From: Candidatus Omnitrophota bacterium
Lineage (GTDB): Bacteria; Omnitrophota; Gorgyraeia; Zapsychrales; Fredricksoniimonadaceae
Direction of reading: 5' to 3'
Assembly: GCA_002753465.1 (NCBI GenBank)
Contig: PEAF01000012.1
Span: 1-40,987 of the forward strand
Length of the DNA: 40,987 nucleotides
Both the position numbers and the translations under genes were made by a program. The number at the start of each line of letters is the position of its first letter. The stretch's first letter is position 1. Positions 9,372 through 19,390 of this stretch are shown here, piece by piece. The notes under the pieces were generated by a model. It had not been told where the DNA came from and made no database searches. It saw nothing but the letters and a program-made list of their open reading frames with translations.

Positions 9372-10655
9372 ATGAAGAGTTGTTATATACTTTGCGTTAG
9401 TTTCCTTGTCAGTATTCTTGTCTGCGGGCAGGCCGTGGCTGGCGGTTCGGGGGCATTCCGTATTGAAGTCCCCGATGCGGCTGCGACGGGCATGGGATCT
9501 GCTTTTGCCGGTGAGGCGAATACACCGGCGGCTGTTTTCTATAATCCTGCCGGAATGACGCAGATGAAGGGTAACAATATGTCGGTCGGCGCGTCTTTGA
9601 TCCAGCCTAAAGGTAATTACAGAAGCCCCTCCGATGATAATAAAACCAAGATGGCACGCGATTCTTTTATTATTCCTCAGGGATATTTTGTTACCGATCT
9701 TGGCCTTCCCAAGTTTGCGTTGGGGTTTGGCGCAGGTTCTTTTTGGGGCCTTGCGACCGACTGGGGTCAGACCAGTGTGTTGCGCTACAGCACAACACGT
9801 GCGGAGGTGACAAATCAGGATTACATGATTGCAGGTGCCTATCAGTTGACGGACCAGGTTTCCTTATCATTGGGTGTTGATGTGGATGACTCGAGTGTTG
9901 ATAAACAGAAGAAACTTGCCCAGGGAGCTGGTGCCGATGGTAATTTTCGTATCAAAGCCAGTGACACGGCGGTCGGGTTCCGTGTGGCAGGGATGTACAA
10001 AGTTAATGAACAGCATCAGTTTGGACTGATGTACCGCAGCCGTATTGAACACAAGTATGAGGGCAAGGTACATTTAGATAATTTGAGTGACAGTGGTTCG
10101 ACACCATTTCAAAGTATTTTCGGGACTTCGTATGAAACGGCTGTAGTTTCCAAGTCAATATTGCCTGACAGTGTTGTTTTGGGGTATAGCTTCAAGCCGA
10201 CGAAGAAATGGACATTTAATGCGGATGTGGAATGGATGAACTGGTCTGTGATCAATGAGGAAGAGCTGGCATACCCTGGTGAAACAAATCCAACACGTCA
10301 GGCGGTGCTTAACAACGGAAACCCTGCTTCACGGGATTGGCGCAGTGTTTTTTCGGCATCGTTAGGCGGCCAGTATGATGTGAATGAAAAATTCCGTGTT
10401 CGCGGTGGATATTATCATCACCAGAGCCCTGTTCCGGGAGATAATTGGGAGCCGAATTTGCCGGATGCGCCGTGCAACGGCATAACGACCGGGTTTGGGT
10501 ATGATCTGCGCAAAGACCTTACGTTCGACCTTTCATGGTCGGGTATCCTTTATTCCAAAAGGGTCGTCGATAACGGCGTGGCCGACGGCTCTATTAACGG
10601 TATCTATAAACAATGGACCAACCTTGTATACGCTACTGTGACGTATAAGTTCTGA
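9372..10655 (+). CDS. OmpP1/FadL-type outer-membrane transport protein
   Basis: Signal peptide; SGAFRIEVPDAAATGMGSAFAGEANTPAAVFYNPAGMTQM is the FadL-family N-terminal signature; C-terminal beta-strand ends in aromatic F. Confidence 0.87.
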   Translation: MKSCYILCVSFLVSILVCGQAVAGGSGAFRIEVPDAAATGMGSAFAGEANTPAAVFYNPAGMTQMKGNNMSVGASLIQPKGNYRSPSDDNKTKMARDSFIIPQGYFVTDLGLPKFALGFGAGSFWGLATDWGQTSVLRYSTTRAEVTNQDYMIAGAYQLTDQVSLSLGVDVDDSSVDKQKKLAQGAGADGNFRIKASDTAVGFRVAGMYKVNEQHQFGLMYRSRIEHKYEGKVHLDNLSDSGSTPFQSIFGTSYETAVVSKSILPDSVVLGYSFKPTKKWTFNADVEWMNWSVINEEELAYPGETNPTRQAVLNNGNPASRDWRSVFSASLGGQYDVNEKFRVRGGYYHHQSPVPGDNWEPNLPDAPCNGITTGFGYDLRKDLTFDLSWSGILYSKRVVDNGVADGSINGIYKQWTNLVYATVTYKF

Positions 10656-10657
10656 TT

Positions 10658-11023
10658 ATGCCAAAACTCCTGATCGTTGACGATGAGATGGATGTGCGTG
10701 AGTTCGCGAGGAACTTTTTTCGTAAACGCGGCATTGATGTGTCTGTAGCCTCCGGAGGTTCTGAGGCCTTGGCGTTGATCGACAAGGAATGTCCGGACCT
10801 GATGCTTTTAGATGTGCGCATGGGGGGTATGTCTGGACTGGACGTCCTGCGTGAATTGCGGCAAAGGAAGTCATCGTTGAAGGTGTTCATGGTTTCCGGG
10901 CTCGAAGAGGAGCAGGTTGTAAAAGAGGTGACATCCCTGGGTGCACTGGGGTTTATTCATAAACCGCTGATCCTCGAGGAGCTCGAAAAGGTTGTAACGC
11001 GTGAACTTGGTATGAATTCATGA
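10658..11023 (+). CDS. Response regulator receiver domain protein
   Basis: LLIVDDEMDVREFARNFF, PDLMLLDVRMGGMSGLDVLRELR, K at FIHKPL. Confidence 0.93.
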   Translation: MPKLLIVDDEMDVREFARNFFRKRGIDVSVASGGSEALALIDKECPDLMLLDVRMGGMSGLDVLRELRQRKSSLKVFMVSGLEEEQVVKEVTSLGALGFIHKPLILEELEKVVTRELGMNS

Positions 11024-12204
11024 TGACGCAGATCGATTACAAGAAAGAATTAGAGACCGCCAGCAAGGGCATGATCATGATCCATGACCATGTCCTTTTG
11101 ATCAAATTGCTGGTACGCATGATCGTGCGTAAGGCAAAACTCCGTCATGCGGGCATGATCCTCTATGAACCTGAGAGGGATACTTATGTGCTTGAGATTT
11201 CGCGTGGTGAGCCGGGTGAGCGCATTCCCGAGAGGTTCATCCGTTTTGAAAAAGATCATCCTTTGATCAGGATCTTCCATGAAAAGGAATATAAGTATCT
11301 GATCGATAGCCGCAATGCCCTTGTATTTGACGATTTGAACCGTTTGATCTGGCGTGAATCTGTCCTGCGTTCGGCAAATGGTTCGAGGGAGATCCTGCAT
11401 AAGGTGAGTGAGCAGATGCCGCAGCTTAACAGTGTGGCGTGTGTGCCGGCTTTTTATCGTCATAAACTTTTGGCGGTATTGCTTCTGGGCGCGCGGCATG
11501 ATGAAGCGCCTCTAGAGCAGGAAGCGCTTGATTTCTTTTCGGCCTTGGCCTCAGATGTGGCCATGGCTATCCGCAATGCGCAACTTTTCGAAGGATTGAA
11601 GAGAGAGGCGGACCGTAGCCGTAATCTTTTTATTCAGACGACCATTGCTTTGGGTTCGGCGATCGAGGCTAAGGATTCTTATACGCATGGGCATACGGAA
11701 CGGGTGACCCGCTATGCGCTGGCGGTCGCGCGACATATGCATGCTCAAGGCGTCTTTCAGCCACCGGAAAAGTTCTTTGAGAATCTTTACATTGCGAGTT
11801 TGCTGCATGATATCGGTAAGATCGGTATTCCCGAAGCGATCCTTGCCAAGAAACAGCCGCTCACCGGAGAAGAATACGCTGTTATGAAAACCCATGCGCA
11901 AAGGGGTGCGGATATTTTATCTTCGCTGACGGATTTTGAAGGATGCATGTCCGGTGTTAAACATCATCATGAGAAATATAACGGTAGCGGGTATCCTGAC
12001 GGTCTTAAGGGAGATGATATCCCCATGATTAGCTCCATTATATCCGTAGCGGATACATTCGACGCGATCACGACCGATCGTCCATACCGAAAGGCACACG
12101 CCAAGGATTATGCGATCAATGAGATCAAAAAGTATGCCGGGACGTGGTATCATCCGCTTCCAGCCGCGGCGATGATCGCTCTTTATGAAGACGGGATGAT
12201 CTAA
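11020..12204 (+). CDS. GAF + HD-GYP domain phosphohydrolase (putative c-di-GMP phosphodiesterase)
   Basis: HTERVTRYA, LLHDIGKIGIPEAIL, HHHEKYNGSGYPDGLKGDDIP, VADTFDAITTDRPYRKA. Confidence 0.92.
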   Translation: MMTQIDYKKELETASKGMIMIHDHVLLIKLLVRMIVRKAKLRHAGMILYEPERDTYVLEISRGEPGERIPERFIRFEKDHPLIRIFHEKEYKYLIDSRNALVFDDLNRLIWRESVLRSANGSREILHKVSEQMPQLNSVACVPAFYRHKLLAVLLLGARHDEAPLEQEALDFFSALASDVAMAIRNAQLFEGLKREADRSRNLFIQTTIALGSAIEAKDSYTHGHTERVTRYALAVARHMHAQGVFQPPEKFFENLYIASLLHDIGKIGIPEAILAKKQPLTGEEYAVMKTHAQRGADILSSLTDFEGCMSGVKHHHEKYNGSGYPDGLKGDDIPMISSIISVADTFDAITTDRPYRKAHAKDYAINEIKKYAGTWYHPLPAAAMIALYEDGMI

Positions 12205-12265
12205 CATGTATCTTTACCGGGGATCAACGATCCGGGTTTGACAGGAAATATAAGGAGGGGGTTAT

Positions 12266-13261
12266 ATGTCACTTGAAGGTGTTGCTGCGATCAATGAGAT
12301 GGTAAAGAAGGAAAGTGCCTTTGTAGAGGCGCTTATGCTGGAGATCCAGAAAGTTCTGGTCGGTCAGCGGTATCTTGTCGAGCGTTTGATGGTGGGCATT
12401 TTGGCTAATGGGCATGTATTGATCGAGGGCGTACCCGGCTTGGCCAAGACAACGGCCGTGAAAGCCCTGGCAGATACCCTGCAGGCCAAATTCCAGCGCA
12501 TCCAGTTCACGCCGGACATGCTGCCGGCAGACCTTATCGGCACGCTCATTTACGACCAGCGCAGCGGTGGGTTTACGGTAAAGCGCGGACCGGTCTTTGC
12601 GAATATTATTCTCGCTGATGAGATCAATCGCGCCCCGGCAAAGGTGCAGAGCGCCTTGCTGGAAGCGATGCAGGAGCGTCAGGTCACCATTGGGGAAGAA
12701 ACAATGAAGCTTGAAGATCCGTTCCTGGTTTTGGCTACGCAGAATCCTATTGAGCAGGAAGGCACGTATCCTTTGCCAGAAGCTCAGGTTGATCGTTTCA
12801 TGCTCAAGGTCAAGGTGACGTATCCGACGAAGGATGAGGAATTCCAGATCCTCAAGCGCATGGGCAATACCGGGCGCAAGATCGACCTCAACCGTATCGT
12901 GACGACCGCCGATATCCTGCGCAGCCGTAAAGTGGTCGATGAGGTTTATATGGATGAAAAAATACAGCATTATATTGTTGATATCGTTGAGGCTACGCGT
13001 GAGCCGCAGAAGCATGGGCTGGCTGACCTTAAGCCGCTCATTCAGTATGGCGCCAGTCCGCGCGCGACGATCAATCTGGCTGTTGCATCCAAGGCGTTGG
13101 CTTTCCTCAACGGCCGCGGGTATGTTACGCCTCAGGATGTGAAGACCATTGGCATGGATGTCCTGCGGCATCGTATTGCACCGAGCTATGAAGCAGAGGC
13201 TGAGAACTTAACATCGGAAGACCTTGTGACGCGTATATTCGCGCAGGTTCAGGTCCCGTAA
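12266..13261 (+). CDS. MoxR-type AAA+ ATPase
   Basis: GHVLIEGVPGLAKTTAVKALA Walker A; ILADEINRAPAKVQSALLEAMQERQVTIGEE; ATQNPIEQEGTYPLPEAQVDRF. Confidence 0.95.
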   Translation: MSLEGVAAINEMVKKESAFVEALMLEIQKVLVGQRYLVERLMVGILANGHVLIEGVPGLAKTTAVKALADTLQAKFQRIQFTPDMLPADLIGTLIYDQRSGGFTVKRGPVFANIILADEINRAPAKVQSALLEAMQERQVTIGEETMKLEDPFLVLATQNPIEQEGTYPLPEAQVDRFMLKVKVTYPTKDEEFQILKRMGNTGRKIDLNRIVTTADILRSRKVVDEVYMDEKIQHYIVDIVEATREPQKHGLADLKPLIQYGASPRATINLAVASKALAFLNGRGYVTPQDVKTIGMDVLRHRIAPSYEAEAENLTSEDLVTRIFAQVQVP

Positions 13262-13281
13262 GCATTACAGCGGGTTTCGTT

Positions 13282-14184
13282 ATGATCCCCAAAGAAATTC
13301 TCACAAAAGTCCGTCGCATCGAGATCACGACCAACCGTCTGGTGACAGACGTGTTCGCCGGTCAGTACCACAGTGTTTTTAAAGGCCGCGGTATGGAGTT
13401 TGATGAGGTGCGCGAATACCAGCCTGGCGATGATGTGCGAGCCATTGACTGGAACGTGACCGCTCGCACCGGGGTTCCCCATATCAAGAAGTTCGTCGAA
13501 GAGCGTGAAATGACGGTGATGGTCCTTGTGGATGCATCACCATCGTGTCATTTTGCGACAGTTCATGAGCTTAAAAGCCGGTTAGCGGCAGAATTAGCGG
13601 CTGTATTGTCATTTTCTGCCATACGTAATAATGACAAGATCGGGTTGATGATGTTCTCGGATACGGTCGAGAAGTTCATACCGCCGCGCAAAGGCAAAAG
13701 CCATGTGCTGCGGCTTATTCGAGAAGTTTTATGTTTTCAGGCTAAAGGACGTAAGACTGATATTGCTGCTGCGCTTGAATTCATGACCAAGGTCACGACA
13801 CGTAAAACGGTTTGTTTCGTGATCTCGGATTTTATTGAACCTGTCGAGCGCAAAGATGGCCGTCCGCATTTTGTGCAGGCGATGAGCATTGCTAACAAAA
13901 GGCACGATATTATTGCCATAACGCTGAATGATCCGCGCGAGAAGCAGTTGATACCCTGCGGGCTTGTCGAGTTTCAGGATGCGGAAACAGGTGAGACCGC
14001 CGTAATCGATACGTCAGACAGTCGTGTACGTGCCGCTTATGCGCAAAATGCGCAGGCAAGGCTTACGGCGCGCGATAAGCTTTTCCGGTCGATGGATGTT
14101 GATCATATTGATATATCGACAGATATTCCGTATGCGGATAGCTTGGTTCAATTCTTTGCCAGACGCAGAAAGAGAATGAGATGA
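13282..14184 (+). CDS. DUF58 domain protein
   Basis: GRGMEFDEVREYQPGDDVRAIDWNVTARTGVPHIKKFVEERE signature; follows MoxR. Confidence 0.95.
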   Translation: MIPKEILTKVRRIEITTNRLVTDVFAGQYHSVFKGRGMEFDEVREYQPGDDVRAIDWNVTARTGVPHIKKFVEEREMTVMVLVDASPSCHFATVHELKSRLAAELAAVLSFSAIRNNDKIGLMMFSDTVEKFIPPRKGKSHVLRLIREVLCFQAKGRKTDIAAALEFMTKVTTRKTVCFVISDFIEPVERKDGRPHFVQAMSIANKRHDIIAITLNDPREKQLIPCGLVEFQDAETGETAVIDTSDSRVRAAYAQNAQARLTARDKLFRSMDVDHIDISTDIPYADSLVQFFARRRKRMR

Positions 14185-14687
14185 ACGCTGTTAATGCAGC
14201 TCTAGAGTTGAGGGATATTCGAGGACCCGTGGCCATTCCCGGTGAATGGCTTTGGCTGTGGATACTTTTAGGCTCTTTGCTTGTTGCAGGGGCCGCCATA
14301 TGCTTATGGCGCTTGTTGAATAGAAAAAAGGCGGTGCCTGTTTTACCCGCGATACCGGCATGGGAAATCGCCCTTAAAGCGTTGGATGATCTGGCGCAGG
14401 GGAAGCTTGTGGCGCAGGGCAAGGTTAAGGAATATTATTCAGAACTTTCCGGGATAGTGCGCCGATATATTGAGGAGCGACTTGAAGTGCGTGCCCCCGA
14501 AATGACGACGCAAGAATTCATGGATGCGCTGCGTTATTCGGATAAATTGACGGCCGCACAGCAGAAATATCTGGTTGATTTCCTGAACGCCAGCGACATG
14601 GTAAAGTTCGCCAAGTTCATTCCTTCAGCCGAGGAAATGCATCAGGGATTAAAACTGGCCAGGACATTTGTAGAGGAGACGCGATGA
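14181..14687 (+). CDS. DUF4381-like membrane protein of the Bat/MoxR operon
   Basis: Short ORF with one TM, YYSELSGIVRRYIEERLEVRAPEMTTQEFMDAL; 4-bp overlaps on both sides within the operon. Confidence 0.8.
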   Translation: MNAVNAALELRDIRGPVAIPGEWLWLWILLGSLLVAGAAICLWRLLNRKKAVPVLPAIPAWEIALKALDDLAQGKLVAQGKVKEYYSELSGIVRRYIEERLEVRAPEMTTQEFMDALRYSDKLTAAQQKYLVDFLNASDMVKFAKFIPSAEEMHQGLKLARTFVEETR

Positions 14688-15679
14688 CGTTCAAGTCACC
14701 GGTTTTCTTATTGTTGATACCCGTTTTGCTGCCGGCTTTGGTGTATTTATATTTTTCCGGAAAACCTCCGGCATTCAATTTCCCGTCAGTAGCCTTTTTA
14801 AAAGGTTTGGGAACGACCTGGCGGATGCGATTGCGGCATTTGCCTTTCTTCTTAAGAGTCATAGTTTTGGCGCTTTTTATCATAGCCCTGGCAGGGCCTG
14901 AAAGCGTTGTGGAGGACGCAAGGTCAAACGCCGAGGGGATCAATATGGCCCTTTTGCTGGATACATCAACGAGCATGGCGGCTGAAGATTTTACGATTAA
15001 CGGGAAACGGCAGAATCGCCTGGATGTCATCAAATCTGTTTTAAAGGATTTTATTGCGCAGCGTTCGAATGACCGGTTGGCACTCATTGCTTTTGCAGCA
15101 AAGCCCTATACGGTAAGTCCTCTTACGTCTGACCAAAGCTGGTTATTACAAAATCTTGAGAGGGTACGTTTTGGGTTGATGGAGGATGGCACGGCGATCG
15201 GGTCAGCGATCACCTCCGGGGTGGCGCGCCTGCGCAAGATCGAGGGTAAGTCAAAGGTCATAATTCTCTTAACTGACGGTGTGAATAATGCGGGTAAGGT
15301 GGGGCCTTTGGAGGCGGCTGATGCTGCGGCTGCTCTGGGCATAAAGATCTATACCATTGGTGCCGGCAGCAAGGATTTTGCACCATACCCTGTTCAGGAC
15401 ATTTTCGGCCGGAGGGTTTACCAGCAGGTTAAGATAGAGATCGATGAGGATATGCTGCGTAAGGTTGCTCAAAAAACGGGCGGCGAATATTTTCGCGCTA
15501 CTGACACGGCATCTTTACAGGATATTTACAGACAAATCGATAAACTGGAGAAGGTCAAGTTCGAAGATAACGGCTACCGTCAGGTCGATGAGCACTTTGA
15601 TCTTGTACTTCTTGTAGCATTGGGCATTCTTCTGGCCGAGATCATTTTGGCCAGGACGGTTTTTTTGAGGATACCATGA
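14684..15679 (+). CDS. batA: VWA domain membrane protein, BatA-like
   Basis: ALLLDTSTSMAAEDF (MIDAS DxSxS), LLTDGVNNAG, GSAITSGVARL; flanking TM helices. Confidence 0.88.
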   Translation: MTFKSPVFLLLIPVLLPALVYLYFSGKPPAFNFPSVAFLKGLGTTWRMRLRHLPFFLRVIVLALFIIALAGPESVVEDARSNAEGINMALLLDTSTSMAAEDFTINGKRQNRLDVIKSVLKDFIAQRSNDRLALIAFAAKPYTVSPLTSDQSWLLQNLERVRFGLMEDGTAIGSAITSGVARLRKIEGKSKVIILLTDGVNNAGKVGPLEAADAAAALGIKIYTIGAGSKDFAPYPVQDIFGRRVYQQVKIEIDEDMLRKVAQKTGGEYFRATDTASLQDIYRQIDKLEKVKFEDNGYRQVDEHFDLVLLVALGILLAEIILARTVFLRIP

Positions 15680-16683
15680 TCCATTTTGCTCAACCTCATT
15701 TTTGGAACGCTTTGGTCCTCGTTGCTTTGGTCGCTGGCGCGTTGACTTTTCTGGCACGGATGCGCCGTAAGGCCATGAACAGGTTCGGTGACAAGAGATT
15801 GGCGTTTGTGACGGCCCGGAGCTTTTCTGTTCGGCATTTTATGTGGAAAGAGATCCTTATCGTATTGGTATTTCTGATGTCCGTTGTGGCGCTTACGCGC
15901 CCGCAGTGGGGATTTGACTGGAAGGAGATCAAGCGGCGGGGCGTTGATATTCTTATTGCGGTTGATACGTCCAAGAGTATGCTGACAGAGGATGTTCGCC
16001 CAAATCGCCTGGAGAGGTCCAAGCTGGCGGTGAAAGACCTTCTGAAAAAGTTAAAGGGCGACAGGGTAGGGCTTATCGCGTTCTCCGGCGATGCTTTTCT
16101 GATGTGCCCCCTGACCGCGGATTACAGCGGATTTCTTTTAAGCCTCGATGATCTATCACCCGCGAGCATACCGCGCGGAGGTACGAATTTAGGGCGGGCT
16201 ATTGAAGAAGCGATATCTGGCTATGGCGAGGTTCCGGCCAAGTATAAGGCTGTCGTTATTTTGACTGACGGGGAAAGCTGGGAGGGGGATCCGCTTAAAT
16301 GGGCGAAACTCGCGGCAGAAAAGAAAGTACGTATTTACACGGTGGGTATCGGAACGCGTGAAGGCGAGCTTGTGCGGGTTGCGGGTGATGACGGGGCTCC
16401 GACCTTCTTAAAAGATCCTTCAGGGAACTTCATTAAATCACGTTTGAATGAAGTTATCCTTAAAGAAGTGGCCGCAGTGACGGGGGGTGCCTATGTGCGT
16501 GCGAGTGGCGGCGAGACCGGCCTTGATTATATTTATGAGAATTATCTGACGCGGCTTGAGAAGCGTGACATTGAAAGCAAAATGGAGCAAAGGTACCACG
16601 AACGCTTTCAGATCCCTTTGTTGCTGGCATTGGTACTGCTCCTACTTGAGACGCGCATTTCTTCACGGAGGACAGAGCCGTGA
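15676..16683 (+). CDS. batB: VWA domain membrane protein, BatB-like
   Basis: LIAVDTSKSMLTEDVRPNRLERSKLAVKDLL, VILTDGESWEGDP; second VWA protein in tandem. Confidence 0.88.
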   Translation: MIHFAQPHFWNALVLVALVAGALTFLARMRRKAMNRFGDKRLAFVTARSFSVRHFMWKEILIVLVFLMSVVALTRPQWGFDWKEIKRRGVDILIAVDTSKSMLTEDVRPNRLERSKLAVKDLLKKLKGDRVGLIAFSGDAFLMCPLTADYSGFLLSLDDLSPASIPRGGTNLGRAIEEAISGYGEVPAKYKAVVILTDGESWEGDPLKWAKLAAEKKVRIYTVGIGTREGELVRVAGDDGAPTFLKDPSGNFIKSRLNEVILKEVAAVTGGAYVRASGGETGLDYIYENYLTRLEKRDIESKMEQRYHERFQIPLLLALVLLLLETRISSRRTEP

Positions 16684-17603
16684 GAAAATATCTTTTCGTT
16701 TTGTTATTTTTGATGTGCAGCGCGGAAGCCTGGGCGGTGAAAGGTGCCGGAGAGGTAGGTAAAGGCAATAGGTTTTATCAGAAGGAAAAGTATGCCCAGG
16801 CACTTGAGCAGTATGAAAAGGCTGATGTAAAGAACCCAACTGAAGCCAAGATCTCCTATGATCTTGGGGCGGCGGCGTACAAGAGCGGTGACTATGAGCG
16901 CGCTGTTCAGTATTTTCAGAAAAGTTTATTAACGGATGACGATGTATTTAAAAAAGATGTTAACTATAATTTAGGCAATTCATTTTATAAAGCAGGGGCG
17001 TCGCGTGAAGATAAGGACATTCAGGGCGCCTTGAAATTATTAAAGGAGTCATTAGATAGTTTGGAAAAAGTTCGTGCTACAGCGCCAGACGATAAAGACG
17101 CTGTAAATAATTATAATTTTGTGAAACAGGAAATAGAACGGTTAAAACAAAAGCAGCAAAAGCAGCAACAAGAAAAGCAGGATCAAAAGAACCAGAAGGA
17201 CCAGCAGCAGGATAGTCAGAAGCAGGACAAGCAAGATAACCAGGGCCAGAAGGATCAAGCTCAGCAGAAGCAGGGTCAAGAGGATCAGCAAAAGCAGGGC
17301 CAACAGCAGGACCAGGGCCAAAGAGGTGCTCAGGAGCAGAAAGACGGGTTAAAGGACAAAGAACAGGCTGATAAGAAAGATAGCCAGCAGGGCCAGTCCC
17401 AGGATCAAAAGCAAAAAGATGAACCGGCTCAGGGAAAAGATGAAAATAAGGCGGCATCTGGACAAGAGGCTGAAGGGCAGATATCATCACAAAAAGAGGC
17501 TCAGGCTATGGTCGATGAGTTTGAACGTAATGAGTTGCCTAAAGGCCTTTTAAATTTTGCACCCAGGCAGGACCAGCCACATCCTGTCGAGAAAGATTGG
17601 TAA
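16680..17603 (+). CDS. batC: TPR protein, BatC-like, with long Gln/Lys/Asp-rich tail
   Basis: TPR units (NRFYQKEKYAQALEQYEKAD, YKSGDYERAVQYFQKSLL) then low-complexity QKQ/DQK tract; position between BatB and BatD. Confidence 0.83.
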   Translation: MRKYLFVLLFLMCSAEAWAVKGAGEVGKGNRFYQKEKYAQALEQYEKADVKNPTEAKISYDLGAAAYKSGDYERAVQYFQKSLLTDDDVFKKDVNYNLGNSFYKAGASREDKDIQGALKLLKESLDSLEKVRATAPDDKDAVNNYNFVKQEIERLKQKQQKQQQEKQDQKNQKDQQQDSQKQDKQDNQGQKDQAQQKQGQEDQQKQGQQQDQGQRGAQEQKDGLKDKEQADKKDSQQGQSQDQKQKDEPAQGKDENKAASGQEAEGQISSQKEAQAMVDEFERNELPKGLLNFAPRQDQPHPVEKDW

Positions 17604-19390
17604 AGTTGATGAGACGATTGTTTAATATATTCATACTGGCTTTAATGCTCACGTCGATGGCATTCGCTGAGGACATTGCTGTTAAAGCGACTGTCAGCAG
17701 TAATCGCGTGGCGCTCGGGTCCGGCCTGACATATACGGTCACGGTTACAGGGGCGCAGGGATCTAAGCCTCCGGTCATTAATAATGTGGATGGGTTTGAT
17801 GTCCGTTATACAGGTCCTGCGACGAGGGTGTCCGTTATAAACGGGGCTTATTCTGTCGAGGAATCTTTCAACTACGCCTTTATTCCCCTTAAGGAAGGAA
17901 AATTCACAATCCCTTCTGTAACGTTTGATGTGAAAGGCCAATCTTTTACAACTGAACCTATCCTTGTTGAGGTTGCCTCGGCCCAAAAAGCAGCGGCTGG
18001 TAATGACCCTAATGGAACGCAGCAGGACATAGAGAGTCGCCTGAAGCTTCTTATTTCCCTTCCTAAAGACAGTGTCTATGTTGGCGAGGCGCTGCCGGTT
18101 ACCATCCGGCTTTATGTGAACCAGCTTTCTTTGCAGGAATTGTCCTTTCCCGAGATAACCCAGGAAGGGTTTCAGATCGATGCTTTTGCCGATGCGCGTC
18201 AGATGAATGATGTATTGGAAGGCGTTAATTGGCATGTGGTCGAATTTACCACAAATCTTTATCCGACACGTTCGGGGGAATTGATCATTGCACCCATTAT
18301 TGTTCGAGGGAACCTTGTTTTTAAAATGAACGAACAGAGGGACCCGACCAGCGGTATTTTCGATGACGGTTTTTTCAGCAACTTTTTTACTTCCTATCAA
18401 AAGAAACCCGTAACGATCACGTCAAGGCCGATCAAGTTGAAAGTGCTGCCCATGCCAACCGAAGGGCGGCCGGATGATTTTTCAGGGGCGGTAGGACAGT
18501 ATGATCTTTCATTAGAGGCTTCTCCGCTTAAAGTGAAGGCAGGAGACCCGATCACGCTGCATATGACGATCACGGGCCCTGGAAGCCTTAAGGCTGTCAA
18601 TCCGCCGGCATTCAAGGCGGATGGGTTCAAGGTCTATGACCCGCAGATCAAGGATGAACAGGGACGTAAGGTGATCGAACAGGTTGTTGTACCTGTAGAT
18701 GTCAGTAAGAAACAGATCCCGGCCATGCGGTTTACTTATTTTGATACGCAGGCTAATGCGTATAAAACGCTTGAGCGCGGGCCACTGGCCATTGAAGTGG
18801 CTGCACCCGCATCGGGTGAGGAGTTTCAGGCGGTAGGGTTCTCGCCCGGAACAATGACATCGGAAACGCTTGGACGTGACATTTTGTTTGTTAAGGAAAA
18901 TTCCAGTAAATTTGAGCGGGTCCAGTCTTTCTTACGTCGCAATATGGTGTTTTATATTGCGCTGGCGGTATATTTACAGGTGTGGGCAGGGCTGATGGTC
19001 TTTTATTTCTACCGGCGCAGACTTTTGACTGATCCGGCTTATGCGCGTCAGCAGGTCGCTGCGCGTCAGGCGCTTTTAACGCTTGCTCCGGCCAAAGAAT
19101 TCCTGGTTAAAGGTGACGCCAGGCAGTTCTATGATGTCGTTATTAGATCGCTCAGCCAATATTTTACGGAGAGGGTTGGCCTTGTACCTGGCAGGATGGA
19201 TATGGCGTCGATCGATGCTGGATTATGCCAGATGAAGGTGGATCAGAAGTTTATTAACATGACTGAAGATATCTTCAAAGCCGCGGAGCAGGCGCGTTTT
19301 GCCGGGATGTCTGTTGATCAGGGGCAGATGCGCAATCATCTGGCTGATGCGCAAGATATTATCCGTGCTGTGGAAAGGCGGGCAAAATGA
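17597..19390 (+). CDS. batD: BatD/oxygen-tolerance-like protein
   Basis: Signal peptide; beta-rich VTVTGAQGSKPPVINNVDGFDVRYTGP and YAFIPLKEGKFTIPSVTFDVKG; C-terminal TM; operon position. Confidence 0.87.
   Translation: MVKLMRRLFNIFILALMLTSMAFAEDIAVKATVSSNRVALGSGLTYTVTVTGAQGSKPPVINNVDGFDVRYTGPATRVSVINGAYSVEESFNYAFIPLKEGKFTIPSVTFDVKGQSFTTEPILVEVASAQKAAAGNDPNGTQQDIESRLKLLISLPKDSVYVGEALPVTIRLYVNQLSLQELSFPEITQEGFQIDAFADARQMNDVLEGVNWHVVEFTTNLYPTRSGELIIAPIIVRGNLVFKMNEQRDPTSGIFDDGFFSNFFTSYQKKPVTITSRPIKLKVLPMPTEGRPDDFSGAVGQYDLSLEASPLKVKAGDPITLHMTITGPGSLKAVNPPAFKADGFKVYDPQIKDEQGRKVIEQVVVPVDVSKKQIPAMRFTYFDTQANAYKTLERGPLAIEVAAPASGEEFQAVGFSPGTMTSETLGRDILFVKENSSKFERVQSFLRRNMVFYIALAVYLQVWAGLMVFYFYRRRLLTDPAYARQQVAARQALLTLAPAKEFLVKGDARQFYDVVIRSLSQYFTERVGLVPGRMDMASIDAGLCQMKVDQKFINMTEDIFKAAEQARFAGMSVDQGQMRNHLADAQDIIRAVERRAK

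Noticed and set aside
12269-13171. 300-aa minus-strand ORF opposite the MoxR gene
   Set aside because: Entirely antisense to a clear MoxR ATPase; composition (His/Arg/Ile-rich, no motifs) typical of shadow ORFs.
17140-17470. Repetitive cag/aag/gac tract considered as CRISPR or tandem DNA repeat
   Set aside because: Irregular Gln/Lys/Asp codon runs in frame with BatC; no fixed repeat-spacer period.
17077-17490. Minus-strand ORF rich in Pro/Ala/Gly opposite batC
   Set aside because: Mirror of the CAG/AAG-rich low-complexity coding tract; an artefact of the repetitive codons.
17642-18400. 252-aa minus-strand ORF opposite batD
   Set aside because: Antisense shadow ORF with no recognisable motif; the plus-strand gene is well supported by operon context.
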